A stretch of 64,000 nt of DNA from Amorphus sp040750475 (GTDB lineage: Bacteria; Pseudomonadota; Alphaproteobacteria; Rhizobiales; Amorphaceae). The translations under genes and the position numbers were made by a program. The DNA is taken from positions 20,715 through 84,714 of the forward strand of contig NZ_JABJVY010000026.1 of NCBI RefSeq assembly GCF_040750475.1, read 5' to 3'. Under the pieces are notes generated by a model that was not told the origin of the DNA, searched no databases, and saw only the letters and a program-made list of their open reading frames with translations. Below, piece after piece: positions 25,401 through 33,396 of the stretch. Every line of letters begins with the position of its first letter. Position 1 is the stretch's first letter.

Positions 25401-25929
25401 CGCCCAATTCCGTCAGGCGATTTCCAGCCTCAACCGCGAGGCGCGAGAGCGGCTGATTGCCGCGTTCGATACCGTCAACAACCACTTCAAGACGCTGTTC
25501 ACCCACCTGTTCGGCGGCGGCGAAGCGGAATTGACGCTGGTGGAGGCCGACGATCCGCTGGAAGCGGGTCTGGAGATCATCGCCCGGCCGCCCGGCAAGA
25601 AGCCGCAGGTTCTCAGCCTTCTGTCGGGCGGCGAACAGGCGTTGACGGCCATGGCGCTGATCTTCGCGGTGTTCCTCACCAATCCGGCTCCGATCTGCGT
25701 GCTGGACGAGGTCGACGCCCCGCTGGACGATGCCAACGTCGAACGCTTCTGCGACCTGGTGGCGGAGATGACGCGGCGCACCGAGACCCGCTTCCTGATC
25801 ATCACCCACAATCCGATCACCATGGCGCGGATGCACCGCCTGTTCGGGGTCACCATGGCCGAAAAGGGTGTTTCCCAACTCGTCTCGGTCGATCTGGAGA
25901 CCGCCGAACGTTTCCGCGAGGCGGTCTAG
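22471..25929 (+). CDS. smc: Chromosome segregation protein SMC
   Basis: SMC is the ATPase of the condensin-like SMC-ScpAB complex that compacts and aligns newly replicated DNA. The 1152-residue protein has the expected order. An N-terminal Walker A GPNGCGKSN (from Gly31) and a long coiled coil come first, then a hinge around residues 500-620 rich in GDxDAALDTDAA-type sequence. A second coiled coil, signature LSGGEQALTAMAL (from Leu1051) and Walker B VLDEVDAPLDD (about 1076-1086) follow. It is the last of the DciA-like-DsbA-SMC group on this strand. Confidence 0.96.
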   Translation: MKFARLRLSGFKSFVDPADLLIEPGMTGVVGPNGCGKSNLVEALRWVMGESSYKSMRASGMDDVIFAGSGKRPARNVAEVSILLDNSDRTAPVTFNSDDSLEISRRIERDSGSVYRVNGREVRARDVQLLFADASTGSRSPSMVRQGQIGELINAKPTSRRQILEEAAGISGLHARRHEAELRLRAAEQNLDRVEDVVGEIGSQLESLKRQARQATRYRSLSAEIRKIEALVLHLRWRAATEATRAAAETLGEAKEAASAASDTQTTAARDQAVAAAKVPELRDKEAAAGATLQRLKHAATALDDEERRMRERLAELERRISQIASDIAREATVLSDAEEAMARLDEEAKTLAAADAGAEERRAEAESRLADEQAALTQAEAAQTQATRAEAEASAERRRLEQDRTRTERDVERLTAERDKVRTDLTKIQAELDKTSGVAEARGHLEAAEAAEQDATTAAETATAAAAEARERVDAALGPVSEREKAISALETEARTLKAVLATAGDDRFPPVVDAISVDSGYEVALGAALGDDLDAALDTDAAIYWAATPEDAGDPALPEGAEALSAHVRAPTELQRRLRQIGVVDAGDGARLQASLKSGQRLVSRQGDFWRWDGLTARADAPTAAAQRLAQKNRLDALAAEIETAKAALAEDQAALTRARDSATQAANAEKAARDKVRSAAEATRAARNRLAAAEKEAAQLENRRSALAEAASRAEAALASAEEAREAARTAFEAAPDLTALADSRQVADTKVAELRKAVSEARSRLDGERRENELRSNRKAAITRELASWRNRIETAASHRGELDTRKAEAEAERAKLLDQPEDHDRRRRALANEIAAAETALAEASDARSTAEATLTEADRAAKAALETLSGAREALVRAEERLTAARDRETALAEEIEETLECSPQEAARIGGLNADAPVPDMASAETRLDRLKAERERLGGVNLRAEEELRELEERRDTLTRERDDIVTAIAQFRQAISSLNREARERLIAAFDTVNNHFKTLFTHLFGGGEAELTLVEADDPLEAGLEIIARPPGKKPQVLSLLSGGEQALTAMALIFAVFLTNPAPICVLDEVDAPLDDANVERFCDLVAEMTRRTETRFLIITHNPITMARMHRLFGVTMAEKGVSQLVSVDLETAERFREAV

Positions 25930-26232
25930 GGTCAGGACCCATAAATCCGGACGTTCCGAGCGGAAGCTCGCTAAAACAATAACTTAGAGGCGTTTCGTGT
26001 GTCCGTGAGGCGCCGAACGGCTCAAGGGTCGGCGAGCCAGCCAAGCCCCTTGGAACACTGAACATTCCAGGGCCGTCCACCGCAGCTTGACTCTGTCTTT
26101 GCGCGCTGCATAACGTTCGCCGCGACTTAAGGGGTTGGTGGTGGCCTTTTACCCGTGTCCGCCAACGGCTTTCGGGCATGCGTCGGGGGTCTCCGGTGTG
26201 TGCCGGCGGGCCGGGTACACTGTCGAGTGGAT
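25930..26232. other. Spacer before the ATP synthase F0 operon
   Basis: This 303-base gap follows smc. At 25932-25954 it holds the repeat matching 10173-10195. A TTGACT at 26087-26092 with ATAACG or CATAAC about 16-17 bases later (26109-26115) is a possible promoter for the atp operon. No gene recognised; in-frame starts upstream of AtpI (26155) give a poor N terminus. Confidence 0.4.
26087..26115 (+). promoter_or_regulatory. Possible sigma-70 promoter for the atp F0 operon
   Basis: TTGACT (26087-26092) matches the -35 consensus closely and CATAAC/ATAACG lies 16-17 bases downstream. It is about 120 bases before the chosen AtpI start. Eye-picked, so low certainty. Confidence 0.3.
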
Positions 26233-26616
26233 ATGGCGGGCGAAGACGACCAGCACTCCAAAGCCTCCGACACGGGCGACCTGTCGGACCGGCTGCAACA
26301 GCTCAAGGGCAAGATCGCGGCTCAGCGAGCGTCCGAAGAGAAGCGCTCCGGACGGGGATCTGGGCCGTCAAGCACCTTTACGGGCCTCGGTCAGGCTTTG
26401 CGGCTGAGTTCGGAGTTTATCGGCGGCATCGCCGTCGGGGCCGGCCTCGGCTGGTTTCTTGACGAATGGCTCGGCACTTCGCCCTGGGGCCTCATAGTTT
26501 TTCTTTTACTCGGCTTCGCAGCCGGTGTTGTGAACGTGTTGCGATCGGCGGGGTTGATCCAAACCCCGGAACCCGGCAAAAGGCGGGTCAACGAAGACGG
26601 AGGCGACGGTCAATAG
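26233..26616 (+). CDS. atpI: ATP synthase accessory protein AtpI
   Basis: AtpI helps assemble the c ring of ATP synthase. The 127-residue protein has a charged N terminus of about 55 residues and then two membrane segments (FIGGIAVGAGLGWFLDEW, GLIVFLLLGFAAGVVNVL). It leads the F0 operon, as in other Alphaproteobacteria. ATG 26233 was chosen because the protein then starts MAGEDDQHS, a typical hydrophilic AtpI N terminus; the ORF can be extended to 26155 without added support. Confidence 0.85.
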   Translation: MAGEDDQHSKASDTGDLSDRLQQLKGKIAAQRASEEKRSGRGSGPSSTFTGLGQALRLSSEFIGGIAVGAGLGWFLDEWLGTSPWGLIVFLLLGFAAGVVNVLRSAGLIQTPEPGKRRVNEDGGDGQ

Positions 26617-26649
26617 CGGCCGGCGCCGACAGCGAGGAGAACGGGGCAA

Positions 26650-27411
26650 GTGGCGGCAGAAGGCGCGCTCGATCCGATCCATCAGTTCGAGGTTCATCCC
26701 ATCGTCGACGTTCAAGTCGGCGGGGTCGACCTCTCCTTCACCAACGTCTCTTTGTTCATGTTGGTCACGACCGGCATCGTTGCCGCCTTCCTGATCCTGT
26801 CGACCGGCGGGCGCGGCCTGGTGCCGACGCGGTGGCAGTCCATGGCGGAGATGAGCTACGAGTTTTCCGCCTCGATGCTCAGGAGTTCGGCGGGCGCGGA
26901 AGGCATGCGCTTCTTCCCGCTGGTGTTCTCCCTGTTCATGTTCATCCTGGTTGCCAACCTGATCGGGATGTTCCCCTATTTCTACACCGTCACCAGCCAG
27001 CTCATCGTCACCTTCGCCTTCTCCATGCTGGTGATTTTGACGGTGGTCGTGGCGGGTATCCGGCGCCACGGCTTCGGCTTCTTCAAGCTGTTCGTGCCCG
27101 AAGGCGTGCCGATGGCGATCCTGCCGCTGGTCAGCGCGATCGAGGTGATCTCGTTCATCTCTCGTCCGGTCAGCCTCTCGGTTCGTCTGTTCGCCAACAT
27201 GCTTGCCGGCCACATCACGCTGAAGGTGTTCGCCGCCTTCGTCGCCGGGCTGGGCGCGCTTGGCGCGATCGGCATCGTCGGCGCGATCCTGCCGCTGATC
27301 ATGACGGTAGCCATCACGGCCCTGGAGTTCCTGGTCGCCGCGCTGCAGGCCTATGTGTTCGCGGTTCTGACCTGTCTTTACCTGAACGACGCGCTGCATC
27401 CGTCGCACTGA
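26650..27411 (+). CDS. atpB: ATP synthase F0 subunit a
   Basis: Subunit a forms the proton half-channels of F0 in the inner membrane. The 253-residue protein has multiple membrane helices and the essential arginine region in EVISFISRPVSLSVRLFANMLAGH, with Arg in the RLFANM segment, plus a C-terminal helix LEFLVAALQAYVFAVLTCLYLNDAL. The start is GTG 26650. It lies between atpI and atpE in one operon. Confidence 0.96.
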   Translation: MAAEGALDPIHQFEVHPIVDVQVGGVDLSFTNVSLFMLVTTGIVAAFLILSTGGRGLVPTRWQSMAEMSYEFSASMLRSSAGAEGMRFFPLVFSLFMFILVANLIGMFPYFYTVTSQLIVTFAFSMLVILTVVVAGIRRHGFGFFKLFVPEGVPMAILPLVSAIEVISFISRPVSLSVRLFANMLAGHITLKVFAAFVAGLGALGAIGIVGAILPLIMTVAITALEFLVAALQAYVFAVLTCLYLNDALHPSH

Positions 27412-27463
27412 CGGTCCGCGCCCGACCAACCCGACTAAATTTCCACGTGAAGGAGCAAACCTC

Positions 27464-27691
27464 ATGGAAGCTGAAGCTGCGAAGTTCATCGGTGCGGGTA
27501 TCGCCTGCCTCGGTCTCGGTGGTGCCGGTATCGGTCTCGGCCACATCTTCGGCAACTATCTGGCGGGCGCGCTGCGCAATCCGTCGGCTGCCGATGGCCA
27601 GTTCGGTCGTCTGATCTTCGGCTTCGCCGTGACGGAAGCGCTGGGCATCTTCTCGCTTCTGATCGCGCTGCTGCTCCTGTTCGCCGTCTAA
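27464..27691 (+). CDS. atpE: ATP synthase F0 subunit c
   Basis: This is the 75-residue proteolipid that forms the rotating c ring. It has two Gly/Ala-rich helices joined by a polar loop (RNPSAADGQF), and the proton-carrying carboxylate is Glu58 in AVTEALGIF. The Shine-Dalgarno GAAGGAGC precedes ATG 27464. The protein lacks the sodium-binding ligands typical of Na+ rings as far as can be seen. Confidence 0.96.
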   Translation: MEAEAAKFIGAGIACLGLGGAGIGLGHIFGNYLAGALRNPSAADGQFGRLIFGFAVTEALGIFSLLIALLLLFAV

Positions 27692-27765
27692 TCTCAGACG
27701 GTTCGTCTACCTCGTTTGGTACGGCCGGCGTTCACTAGAACGCCGGCGGAAGAGGACGTAACGCG

Positions 27766-28332
27766 ATGGCCAGCGAAGGCTTGGCGCGGCAGGCAGCCGA
27801 AGCCGCCCACACAGCACCCGTTGATGCGCCGATCGGTGCGGAGAGTGCGTTTCCGGCGTTCGACGCGGCAACGTTTCCGTCCCATCTGTTCTGGCTCGTC
27901 GTTTCCTTCGGATTGCTCTACTTCCTGATGATCCGGGTCATCGTGCCCCGGCTCGGCGGGATCCTGGAGGACCGGCGCGATCGCATCGCCGGCGATCTGG
28001 GCGAAGCGGAACGGCTGCGCGAAGAAACCGACGCGGCGATCGAGGCCTATGAGACCGAGCTTGCCGAAGCCCGGAAGAAGGCCCATTCGATCGCTTCCGA
28101 TCGGCGCGAGCAGATCAAGGCGGATATCGAGGCCCGCCGCCGCAAGGCGGAGGCCGATCTGAACGAGAAGATCGGATCGGCGGAGACTCAGATCGCCGAG
28201 ATCAAGCAGCAAGCGCTTGGCGAGGTCGAAGGCATCGCGACCGATGCCGCGGAGGCCGTGATCGACACCATCGGAGCGCTCAGCGTCGATCGGTCGGAAA
28301 TCGCGACCGCCGTCAAGGCGGCGAAGGAGTAG
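27766..28332 (+). CDS. ATP synthase F0 subunit b' (peripheral stalk)
   Basis: This is the first of two b-type stalk subunits, 188 residues. A proline/alanine-rich N terminus is followed by one membrane helix (HLFWLVVSFGLLYFLMIRVIV) and a long amphipathic coiled coil. Pairs of unlike b and b' subunits are usual in Alphaproteobacteria and chloroplasts. ATG 27766 follows GGAAGAGGACG. The b gene starts 5 bases after its stop. Confidence 0.9.
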   Translation: MASEGLARQAAEAAHTAPVDAPIGAESAFPAFDAATFPSHLFWLVVSFGLLYFLMIRVIVPRLGGILEDRRDRIAGDLGEAERLREETDAAIEAYETELAEARKKAHSIASDRREQIKADIEARRRKAEADLNEKIGSAETQIAEIKQQALGEVEGIATDAAEAVIDTIGALSVDRSEIATAVKAAKE

Positions 28333-28337
28333 CCGAG

Positions 28338-28823
28338 ATGGGACCCGCTGACGCTTTTTGGGCGCTGATCAGCCTGATCATCTTTCTGGCGATCCTCGTC
28401 TATTACGGGGTGCCCGGCCTGATCGTCCGCTCGCTGGACGGTCGCGCCGACCGCATCCGCAAGGAGCTCGACGAGGCGCGCCGCCTGCGCGAAGAGGCCC
28501 AGGCGTTGCTGGCGGACTACCAGCGCAAGCGCCGCGAAGCCGAGGAAGAGGCCGAGCAGATCGTCGCCGACGCCAAGTCCGAAGCGGAACGCATGACCGA
28601 GGAGGCGAATGCCAAACTCGAGGACATGATCGCACGGCGGACCAAGGCGGCCGAAGACAAGATCTCCCAGGCCGAGAACCAGGCCGTGGCGGAAGTTCGC
28701 GCGCGCGCCGCCGATCTGGCGATCGCCGCTGCGGAGCGGATCCTCTCCGACAAGGTCAAGGGCCAGGTGGCCGACGACCTGGTCGCGCAGAGCATGGATT
28801 CGGTGCGCAATCGGCTGAATTAA
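28338..28823 (+). CDS. atpF: ATP synthase F0 subunit b
   Basis: This is the second peripheral-stalk subunit, 161 residues, with a short N-terminal membrane helix (FWALISLIIFLAILVYYGV) and a charged coiled coil (RKELDEARRLREEAQALLADY). It dimerises with b' to hold the F1 head. It closes the F0 operon; a strong terminator follows 10 bases after the stop. Confidence 0.93.
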   Translation: MGPADAFWALISLIIFLAILVYYGVPGLIVRSLDGRADRIRKELDEARRLREEAQALLADYQRKRREAEEEAEQIVADAKSEAERMTEEANAKLEDMIARRTKAAEDKISQAENQAVAEVRARAADLAIAAAERILSDKVKGQVADDLVAQSMDSVRNRLN

Positions 28824-28833
28824 AAATTGCAAG

Positions 28834-28863
28834 AAGGGGAAGCGGATCCGCTTCCCCTTTTTT
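28834..28863 (+). terminator. Rho-independent terminator of the F0 operon
   Basis: AAGGGGAAGCGG at 28834-28845 pairs perfectly with the following CCGCTTCCCCTT to 28859, with no unpaired loop apart from a central ATC-like turn, and is followed by a run of T residues to 28863. Confidence 0.92.
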
Positions 28864-28906
28864 GTGCCTTCGGGCCGTTCTGACCAGCCGCGAAACCGGA
28901 ATGGTT

Positions 28907-29590
28907 TTACGTCAGCGTCGGCCCCGCATCCTTCTCACCGGCGCACGCCTGAAGCCGCTTCAGCACCGGGTCGATCAGATCGGCATCGAACAGCGTGCCT
29001 CGCCCCACCTCGAAGGCCAGACGCACGTCTTCAAGGCTCATCGGCTCCTTGTACGGACGCCGCGACAGCATCGCGTCGGCGATGTCCGCCAGCATCACCA
29101 GCCGCGCCTCTCGGCAGATGCGGTCCCCTACGAGGCCGTGGGGATAGCCGCTTCCGTCCAGCCGCTCGTGATGCTCCGCCACGACCCGAATCACCGTCTC
29201 CGGGAAGCCGAACGCCGCCACGAGCCGGACCCCGTGGTCGACGTGCGCGCGCATGGCGGTTTCTTCGATCTGCGTTAGCGGTCCCGGCTTGTAGGTCAGC
29301 CCCTGCGGAATGCGCATCTTGCCGATATCGTGGAGGAGCGCCCCATAGGTCGCCCAGCGCACCTGGTCCTCGGGCCAGCCGAGATCGGACGCGACAGCCT
29401 TGGCGATGGCGGCGACGCGGCGCAGATGATCGACCGTTTCCGGCTCGCGCTCGCCAAGGGCCGCCAAAAGCTCCTCGCTTTTGCGGGCTGCCACGGCAGG
29501 ATCATCGCACGAGCTGGTCGCAGCCAATCGCCTCCTCCCTCCAGGGTTCCGCACACACCGATCGACGCCGCTTCCGCGCGCATCTCTCAT
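28907..29590 (-). CDS. HD-GYP domain c-di-GMP phosphodiesterase-like protein
   Basis: This 227-residue protein has an HD-GYP hydrolase domain: metal-binding HD in LLHDIGKMRIP, HVDHG, and the hallmark HHERLDGSGYP. HD-GYP proteins hydrolyse c-di-GMP to GMP or pGpG. There is no receiver, PAS or membrane segment; about the first 35 residues are Arg-rich and of unclear value, so the true start may lie inside (a later start would not affect the HD-GYP domain). It is convergent with the F0 operon. It may act on the same c-di-GMP pool that the PilZ-MFP protein senses. Confidence 0.85.
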   Translation of the reverse strand: MRDARGSGVDRCVRNPGGRRRLAATSSCDDPAVAARKSEELLAALGEREPETVDHLRRVAAIAKAVASDLGWPEDQVRWATYGALLHDIGKMRIPQGLTYKPGPLTQIEETAMRAHVDHGVRLVAAFGFPETVIRVVAEHHERLDGSGYPHGLVGDRICREARLVMLADIADAMLSRRPYKEPMSLEDVRLAFEVGRGTLFDADLIDPVLKRLQACAGEKDAGPTLT

Positions 29591-29913
29591 CCTGACGAAC
29601 CAAGGTCCGGCTGCAATCGCTCCGGAGGCGTCCGCTTGCGCGCAAGCGGCGCCTTGGCCGGCGAAACGACCCTAAGAAACCGGATCTCCACAGAGACAAT
29701 CGGCGGCGCGTCCCGCCCCTCCCCTCAGCGCTTTTGCAGCGTTGTTTTTAAAAGAAGATCAGAAATATTCGAAACTGTCACGCAATCCGTCGCGCCGTCC
29801 ATCGGTTCGACGCAGTCGTGACGCACCGAACAGGCAGCCGACTGCGCAATTCCAGCCGCTGCGTAGTCGTCGATCAGCGCGCGCGTACCGAATTCGCGAG
29901 CGTTTCTTGTCCG
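29591..29913. other. Spacer between the coiled-coil and HD-GYP genes, nothing recognised
   Basis: This 323-base gap lies downstream of the coiled-coil gene and upstream of the HD-GYP gene, both on the minus strand. It should contain the HD-GYP promoter. No repeat of the families seen elsewhere and no small gene with a ribosome-binding site was found. Confidence 0.35.
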
Positions 29914-31623
29914 CTACGCCATGCGGCGACGGCTGAGCGCCTTGACGCGCGCAGCGAGACTTTGCGCATCGCGGTCGGGTGCGCCAATCGGATCGTTGCT
30001 CTCGCCCTTGAGCGGGGTGTCGTCGCCGTCGGCCAGCGCCTCACGGCGGATCTTGGCGGCCATTACCGCGATCTCGGAGGCCATATCCTGGAGCCGCTCC
30101 CGCAGCACCGCCGTCTCCAGACGATCCATGTCGCCATGGCCATCGGCATAGCGGGCAAGCGCGGCATTCTCCGCCCTCAGACGTTCCAGCTCATGACGCA
30201 GATCGTCGCTCACCGGCCCGTCCGCCTGTGAGGAGGCGACCGTCACCGCCGTGGCAACGGGAGCGGTCGCGACCGGAGCCGGGGTATCGGCGGTGGCCGC
30301 AGAGGCCGCCGCAGCGCGCGCCGCTTCGCCGGCCGTCTCCGCCTCCGCAACCGCCTTGCGGAGGCGCTCGATCTCGCTCTCCAAGCCCATCCGCCGGCTC
30401 TTTTCCTGAGCGAGCGCGTTGTTGGCGTCGGTGAGGCTGCGCCCCAGGCGGGCGATCTCTTCCCCGTCGGCGAGACGTTGCTCCGGCGCCTCGGCCGGTG
30501 CCGCCGACACGGCAGGTGCGGCGGGTGCGGCATGTTTGGCCTGCTCGGCCACGGCCTCGGCCTCCATCCGCCGGCTCTTTTCCTGCGCAAGGGCCGCGTT
30601 CGCATCGGCCAGGTTCGCGCGCAGCGCCGCCACCTCGTCGCCGCTGACGCGCGCAGACCTGAGGTCCGACAGCTCCTGCGACAAGAGATCGATGCGCGCC
30701 CGTGCGGACTCCGCCATCACCCGATCCTGGTCGCCGCGCGAAAGATGCTCGCGCAGACGGCGTTCGGCTTCCGCCCGGGCCTCGCCCGCCTCCTTGAGGC
30801 TTCCGGCCTGCTCGCTAAGACGGCGGGCGGCATCGGCACGCTCGGCTTCCGCCGTCTTGGCGCGATCCTCCGCGTCATGCAGCCGGTTCTCGGCGTCCGC
30901 CGCGGCCTTCTCACGCTCGGCGAGCTTGCGTTCCGCCTCGCCGCGTTGCGCTTTTTCCGCCGCCGCAGCCTCGTTTGCGCGGCTGAGGCTGGTGCGCAGG
31001 GCTTCGACTTCCTCGCCGCTAACCTGTGCGGCGCGCAGGTCGTCGAGCTGCTGGGTAAGGGCGGCAATCCGCGTGGCGGCGGTTCCGGCCTCCTCCTCGC
31101 GCCGTGCGAGCTGACCGCGCGCCTCCGTCAAGGCCGCCTGCACCTCGTTGAGCTGTGTGCGCAGCTCCTCCGCGGCCCGCTCGGCTTCCGCGATCCGATT
31201 CGCCTGGGCCGTGGCTTCGCGCTCGCGCTCGGACGCCCGGCTTTCCGCGGTCGACGCGCGGCTGCGCTCATCGGCCAGTTCCCGTTCCAGCCGCGCCTGC
31301 GCCGATTCCGCCTCCACCGCACGCTCCAGCGCCCGGTTCAAATCGAACTGCAGCTTGTTGTCGCGGGCGATCTCCAGCCGCGCCTTGGCGAGCTGCTCCT
31401 TGGTCTCTTCCAGGCGCTGCTCCATCGCCCGGAGTTCAACAGCATGTTCGGCACGGTAGACGTCGCGTTCGGCCCGCGCTTCCGCCTGCGCCAACGGCTT
31501 GGCGCGCTCGGCCTGCTGGCGCGCGCGCTTCGCCGCCCGTCGCCAGAACAGGGCGAACACCAACGCGAGGACAAACCCGGCGAGCGGGCCATAGGTCACA
31601 AGCAGCGACAGCCGATCGTCCAC
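29914..31623 (-). CDS. Membrane-anchored coiled-coil protein with three internal repeats
   Basis: This 569-residue protein has one N-terminal membrane helix (YGPLAGFVLALVFALFW, about 10-27) and is then almost wholly an Ala/Glu/Arg-rich coiled coil. A related block of about 35 residues, with the core VSG(E/D)EV-ALR, a LxxANxALA-like middle and an EK-R end, appears at about 194-230, 319-354 and, weaker, 383-414. GTG 31623 was chosen because GGAGG lies five bases upstream and the helix then starts near the N terminus; the frame stays open to GTG 31695. A Pro/Ala/Val linker near 360-380 breaks the coil. Function unknown; a scaffold or envelope-organising role is only a guess. Confidence 0.78.
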   Translation of the reverse strand: MDDRLSLLVTYGPLAGFVLALVFALFWRRAAKRARQQAERAKPLAQAEARAERDVYRAEHAVELRAMEQRLEETKEQLAKARLEIARDNKLQFDLNRALERAVEAESAQARLERELADERSRASTAESRASEREREATAQANRIAEAERAAEELRTQLNEVQAALTEARGQLARREEEAGTAATRIAALTQQLDDLRAAQVSGEEVEALRTSLSRANEAAAAEKAQRGEAERKLAEREKAAADAENRLHDAEDRAKTAEAERADAARRLSEQAGSLKEAGEARAEAERRLREHLSRGDQDRVMAESARARIDLLSQELSDLRSARVSGDEVAALRANLADANAALAQEKSRRMEAEAVAEQAKHAAPAAPAVSAAPAEAPEQRLADGEEIARLGRSLTDANNALAQEKSRRMGLESEIERLRKAVAEAETAGEAARAAAASAATADTPAPVATAPVATAVTVASSQADGPVSDDLRHELERLRAENAALARYADGHGDMDRLETAVLRERLQDMASEIAVMAAKIRREALADGDDTPLKGESNDPIGAPDRDAQSLAARVKALSRRRMA

Positions 31624-31801
31624 ATCATCCTCCGAACCGCTCGCGGACGGCAACGCCCCGCGCACCGCCGACACTCGGTCGACGACCCGGACCACACATC
31701 CCGGTGCCCTCTCTTAACGCGAACAACAGGATCGGGCCACTTCACTGTTTTTCAGTGGTTGCAAGCTGAACGCCACCGGCACGCCAAGGTCAAATGGCCC
31801 C

Positions 31802-32491
31802 TCAAAACGGGTTCCAGGTGGGCTTCCGCGTGAACTTCAGATAGCCGAGATTGATCCCCAGCCGGGCGCCCACGCCGGAGCGAACCGGCAGAATATAGGT
31901 CGTGTCGGCGGCCAGCAGCGTCATTCCAAAGCCGCCGACCAGATAGGCGGAGCCATTGACGCCGACATAGCGCTGGAAAATCGCCTCGACCGACGGCAGA
32001 TCATAGACCAGCGTCATCACCCGGGCGCCATCGCCACCGAAATCCCAACCAATCGACGGCCCCTGCCAATACACCTTGGTTTGACCGAGCCGGGTGTAGA
32101 GCGTGCCTTCGCCATAGCGCAGGCCACCCACCAGCGCACCGGACGCTTCCTCGCCCAGAATATAGGCGTTGGGCGCGCCATAGCTGGAGAACGCCTTCTC
32201 GATGATGGTGGCCAGCCCGCCGGACACTTCGCCGAAGAATTTATGGCCGGCCTGGGAGATCTCGTCGGGGCTATAGGTCTCGCCCCCCGGCTGGTAGGGG
32301 GTCGGCTCCGGCCCCGCGGCCGGCTCCAGGGACTGAGGAGCACCCGGCTGGGTCTGATAGGGAGCGGTCGACTGCGACGGCTGGAGAGATTGCTGCGCCT
32401 GGGCGGCGAGCGGGATCATCAGGGTAGCGACCAGGGCAAGAAGCGCCACGATCGGACGGACGGACGGGGAAGCAAACGACGGCGCGGTCAT
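31802..32491 (-). CDS. DUF1134 exported protein
   Basis: This 229-residue protein has a signal peptide (IVALLALVATLMIPLAAQAQQ) and a Gln/Pro-rich linker, then a DUF1134 domain (GHKFFGEVSGGLATIIEKAFSSYG, VYWQGPSIGWDFGGDGARVM, LVYDLPS, the end LGYLKFTRKPTWNPF). DUF1134 is found mainly in Alphaproteobacteria; function unknown, possibly lipid- or membrane-related. ATG 32491 with GGAGAC upstream was preferred to TTG 32509. It is divergent from chpT, with only 121 bases between them. Confidence 0.9.
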   Translation of the reverse strand: MTAPSFASPSVRPIVALLALVATLMIPLAAQAQQSLQPSQSTAPYQTQPGAPQSLEPAAGPEPTPYQPGGETYSPDEISQAGHKFFGEVSGGLATIIEKAFSSYGAPNAYILGEEASGALVGGLRYGEGTLYTRLGQTKVYWQGPSIGWDFGGDGARVMTLVYDLPSVEAIFQRYVGVNGSAYLVGGFGMTLLAADTTYILPVRSGVGARLGINLGYLKFTRKPTWNPF

Positions 32492-32612
32492 GTCTTCAGT
32501 CTCCGGCAAGCAGCATGGTTGGCAGGTCCAGCTTGCGCGTGTAACGCTCGCAGATCCGCGCGAATCGCTTCATCGTCCGCGACCTCCACCACACACAAGG
32601 GAATTCGATTTC

Positions 32613-33248
32613 GTGTCCAACGACGAGATCCTTGGCTCCGTCGACCTTGCGAGCCTTCTGGCGAGCCGGATTTGCCACGACGTGGTCGGTCCGGTTGGCG
32701 CGATCACCAACGGCCTGGAGCTTTTGGAGAGCGACGATTCGGAAGAAACGCGCGAGCTCGCCATGCAGCTCGTGGAGAAGAGCGCGCGCCAGGCCTCCGC
32801 GGCGCTGCAGCTCATGCGGCTGGCCTATGGCGCCGGCGGATCCGCCGGCTCGATGATCGACCTTGCCGACGCGACCAAGCTGCTCACCCATCATTTCGAG
32901 CATGAGCGCGCGGACCTGGAGATCGAGCTGCCGATCGCGGTCGCTCCGCGATCCGCGGTCAAGGTCCTTTTGAACCTCGCCCTGTTCGCGGTCCGCGCGA
33001 TCCCGCGCGGCGGCCTCATCCGGGTTGCGGCGGAGATGGACGGCGAACGCATGAAAATCCGTGTGGATGCGGAAGGGATCAACGCCCGGATTCCCGACAC
33101 CACGGGTCTTCTGACGGGCGAGACCGATGAAGGACCGATCGATCCGCACTCGATCCAGCCCTATCTGACCCGGCTCCTGCTGCGGGAGGCGGACATGAAG
33201 GCGACTGCGGCACTCGATGGCGAGCGCTTCACGCTGACGGCGGCCTGA
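32613..33248 (+). CDS. chpT: Histidine phosphotransferase ChpT
   Basis: ChpT carries phosphate from the sensor kinase CckA to CtrA (and to CpdR) in the alphaproteobacterial cell cycle. The 211-residue protein has an N-terminal helical region with the phospho-accepting His22 in ASRICHDVVGPVGAITNGLELL, then a degenerate kinase-like domain. GTG 32613 was preferred to ATG 32490, which starts in the DUF1134 promoter region; AAGGGA lies about 12 bases upstream. It is convergent with ctrA, 148 bases apart. Confidence 0.92.
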   Translation: MSNDEILGSVDLASLLASRICHDVVGPVGAITNGLELLESDDSEETRELAMQLVEKSARQASAALQLMRLAYGAGGSAGSMIDLADATKLLTHHFEHERADLEIELPIAVAPRSAVKVLLNLALFAVRAIPRGGLIRVAAEMDGERMKIRVDAEGINARIPDTTGLLTGETDEGPIDPHSIQPYLTRLLLREADMKATAALDGERFTLTAA

Positions 33249-33396
33249 GGGCCGTCGGAACGGCGATTTCACGACCCGGTCGCTCGGATCGAAAGATCTG
33301 GTGCATAGAACGCGTTCGAATACGCCGGACCAGGACGGCGGCACACCGCCGGCCGAGACGCGAAGCGACCGGATTGCCCCGGAAATACCTGATGCC

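Noticed and set aside
30478..31833. 451-residue plus-strand frame opposite the coiled-coil gene
   Set aside because: It mirrors the Ala/Glu/Arg repeats of the minus-strand gene. The minus strand has GGAGG, a membrane helix and a periodic coil.
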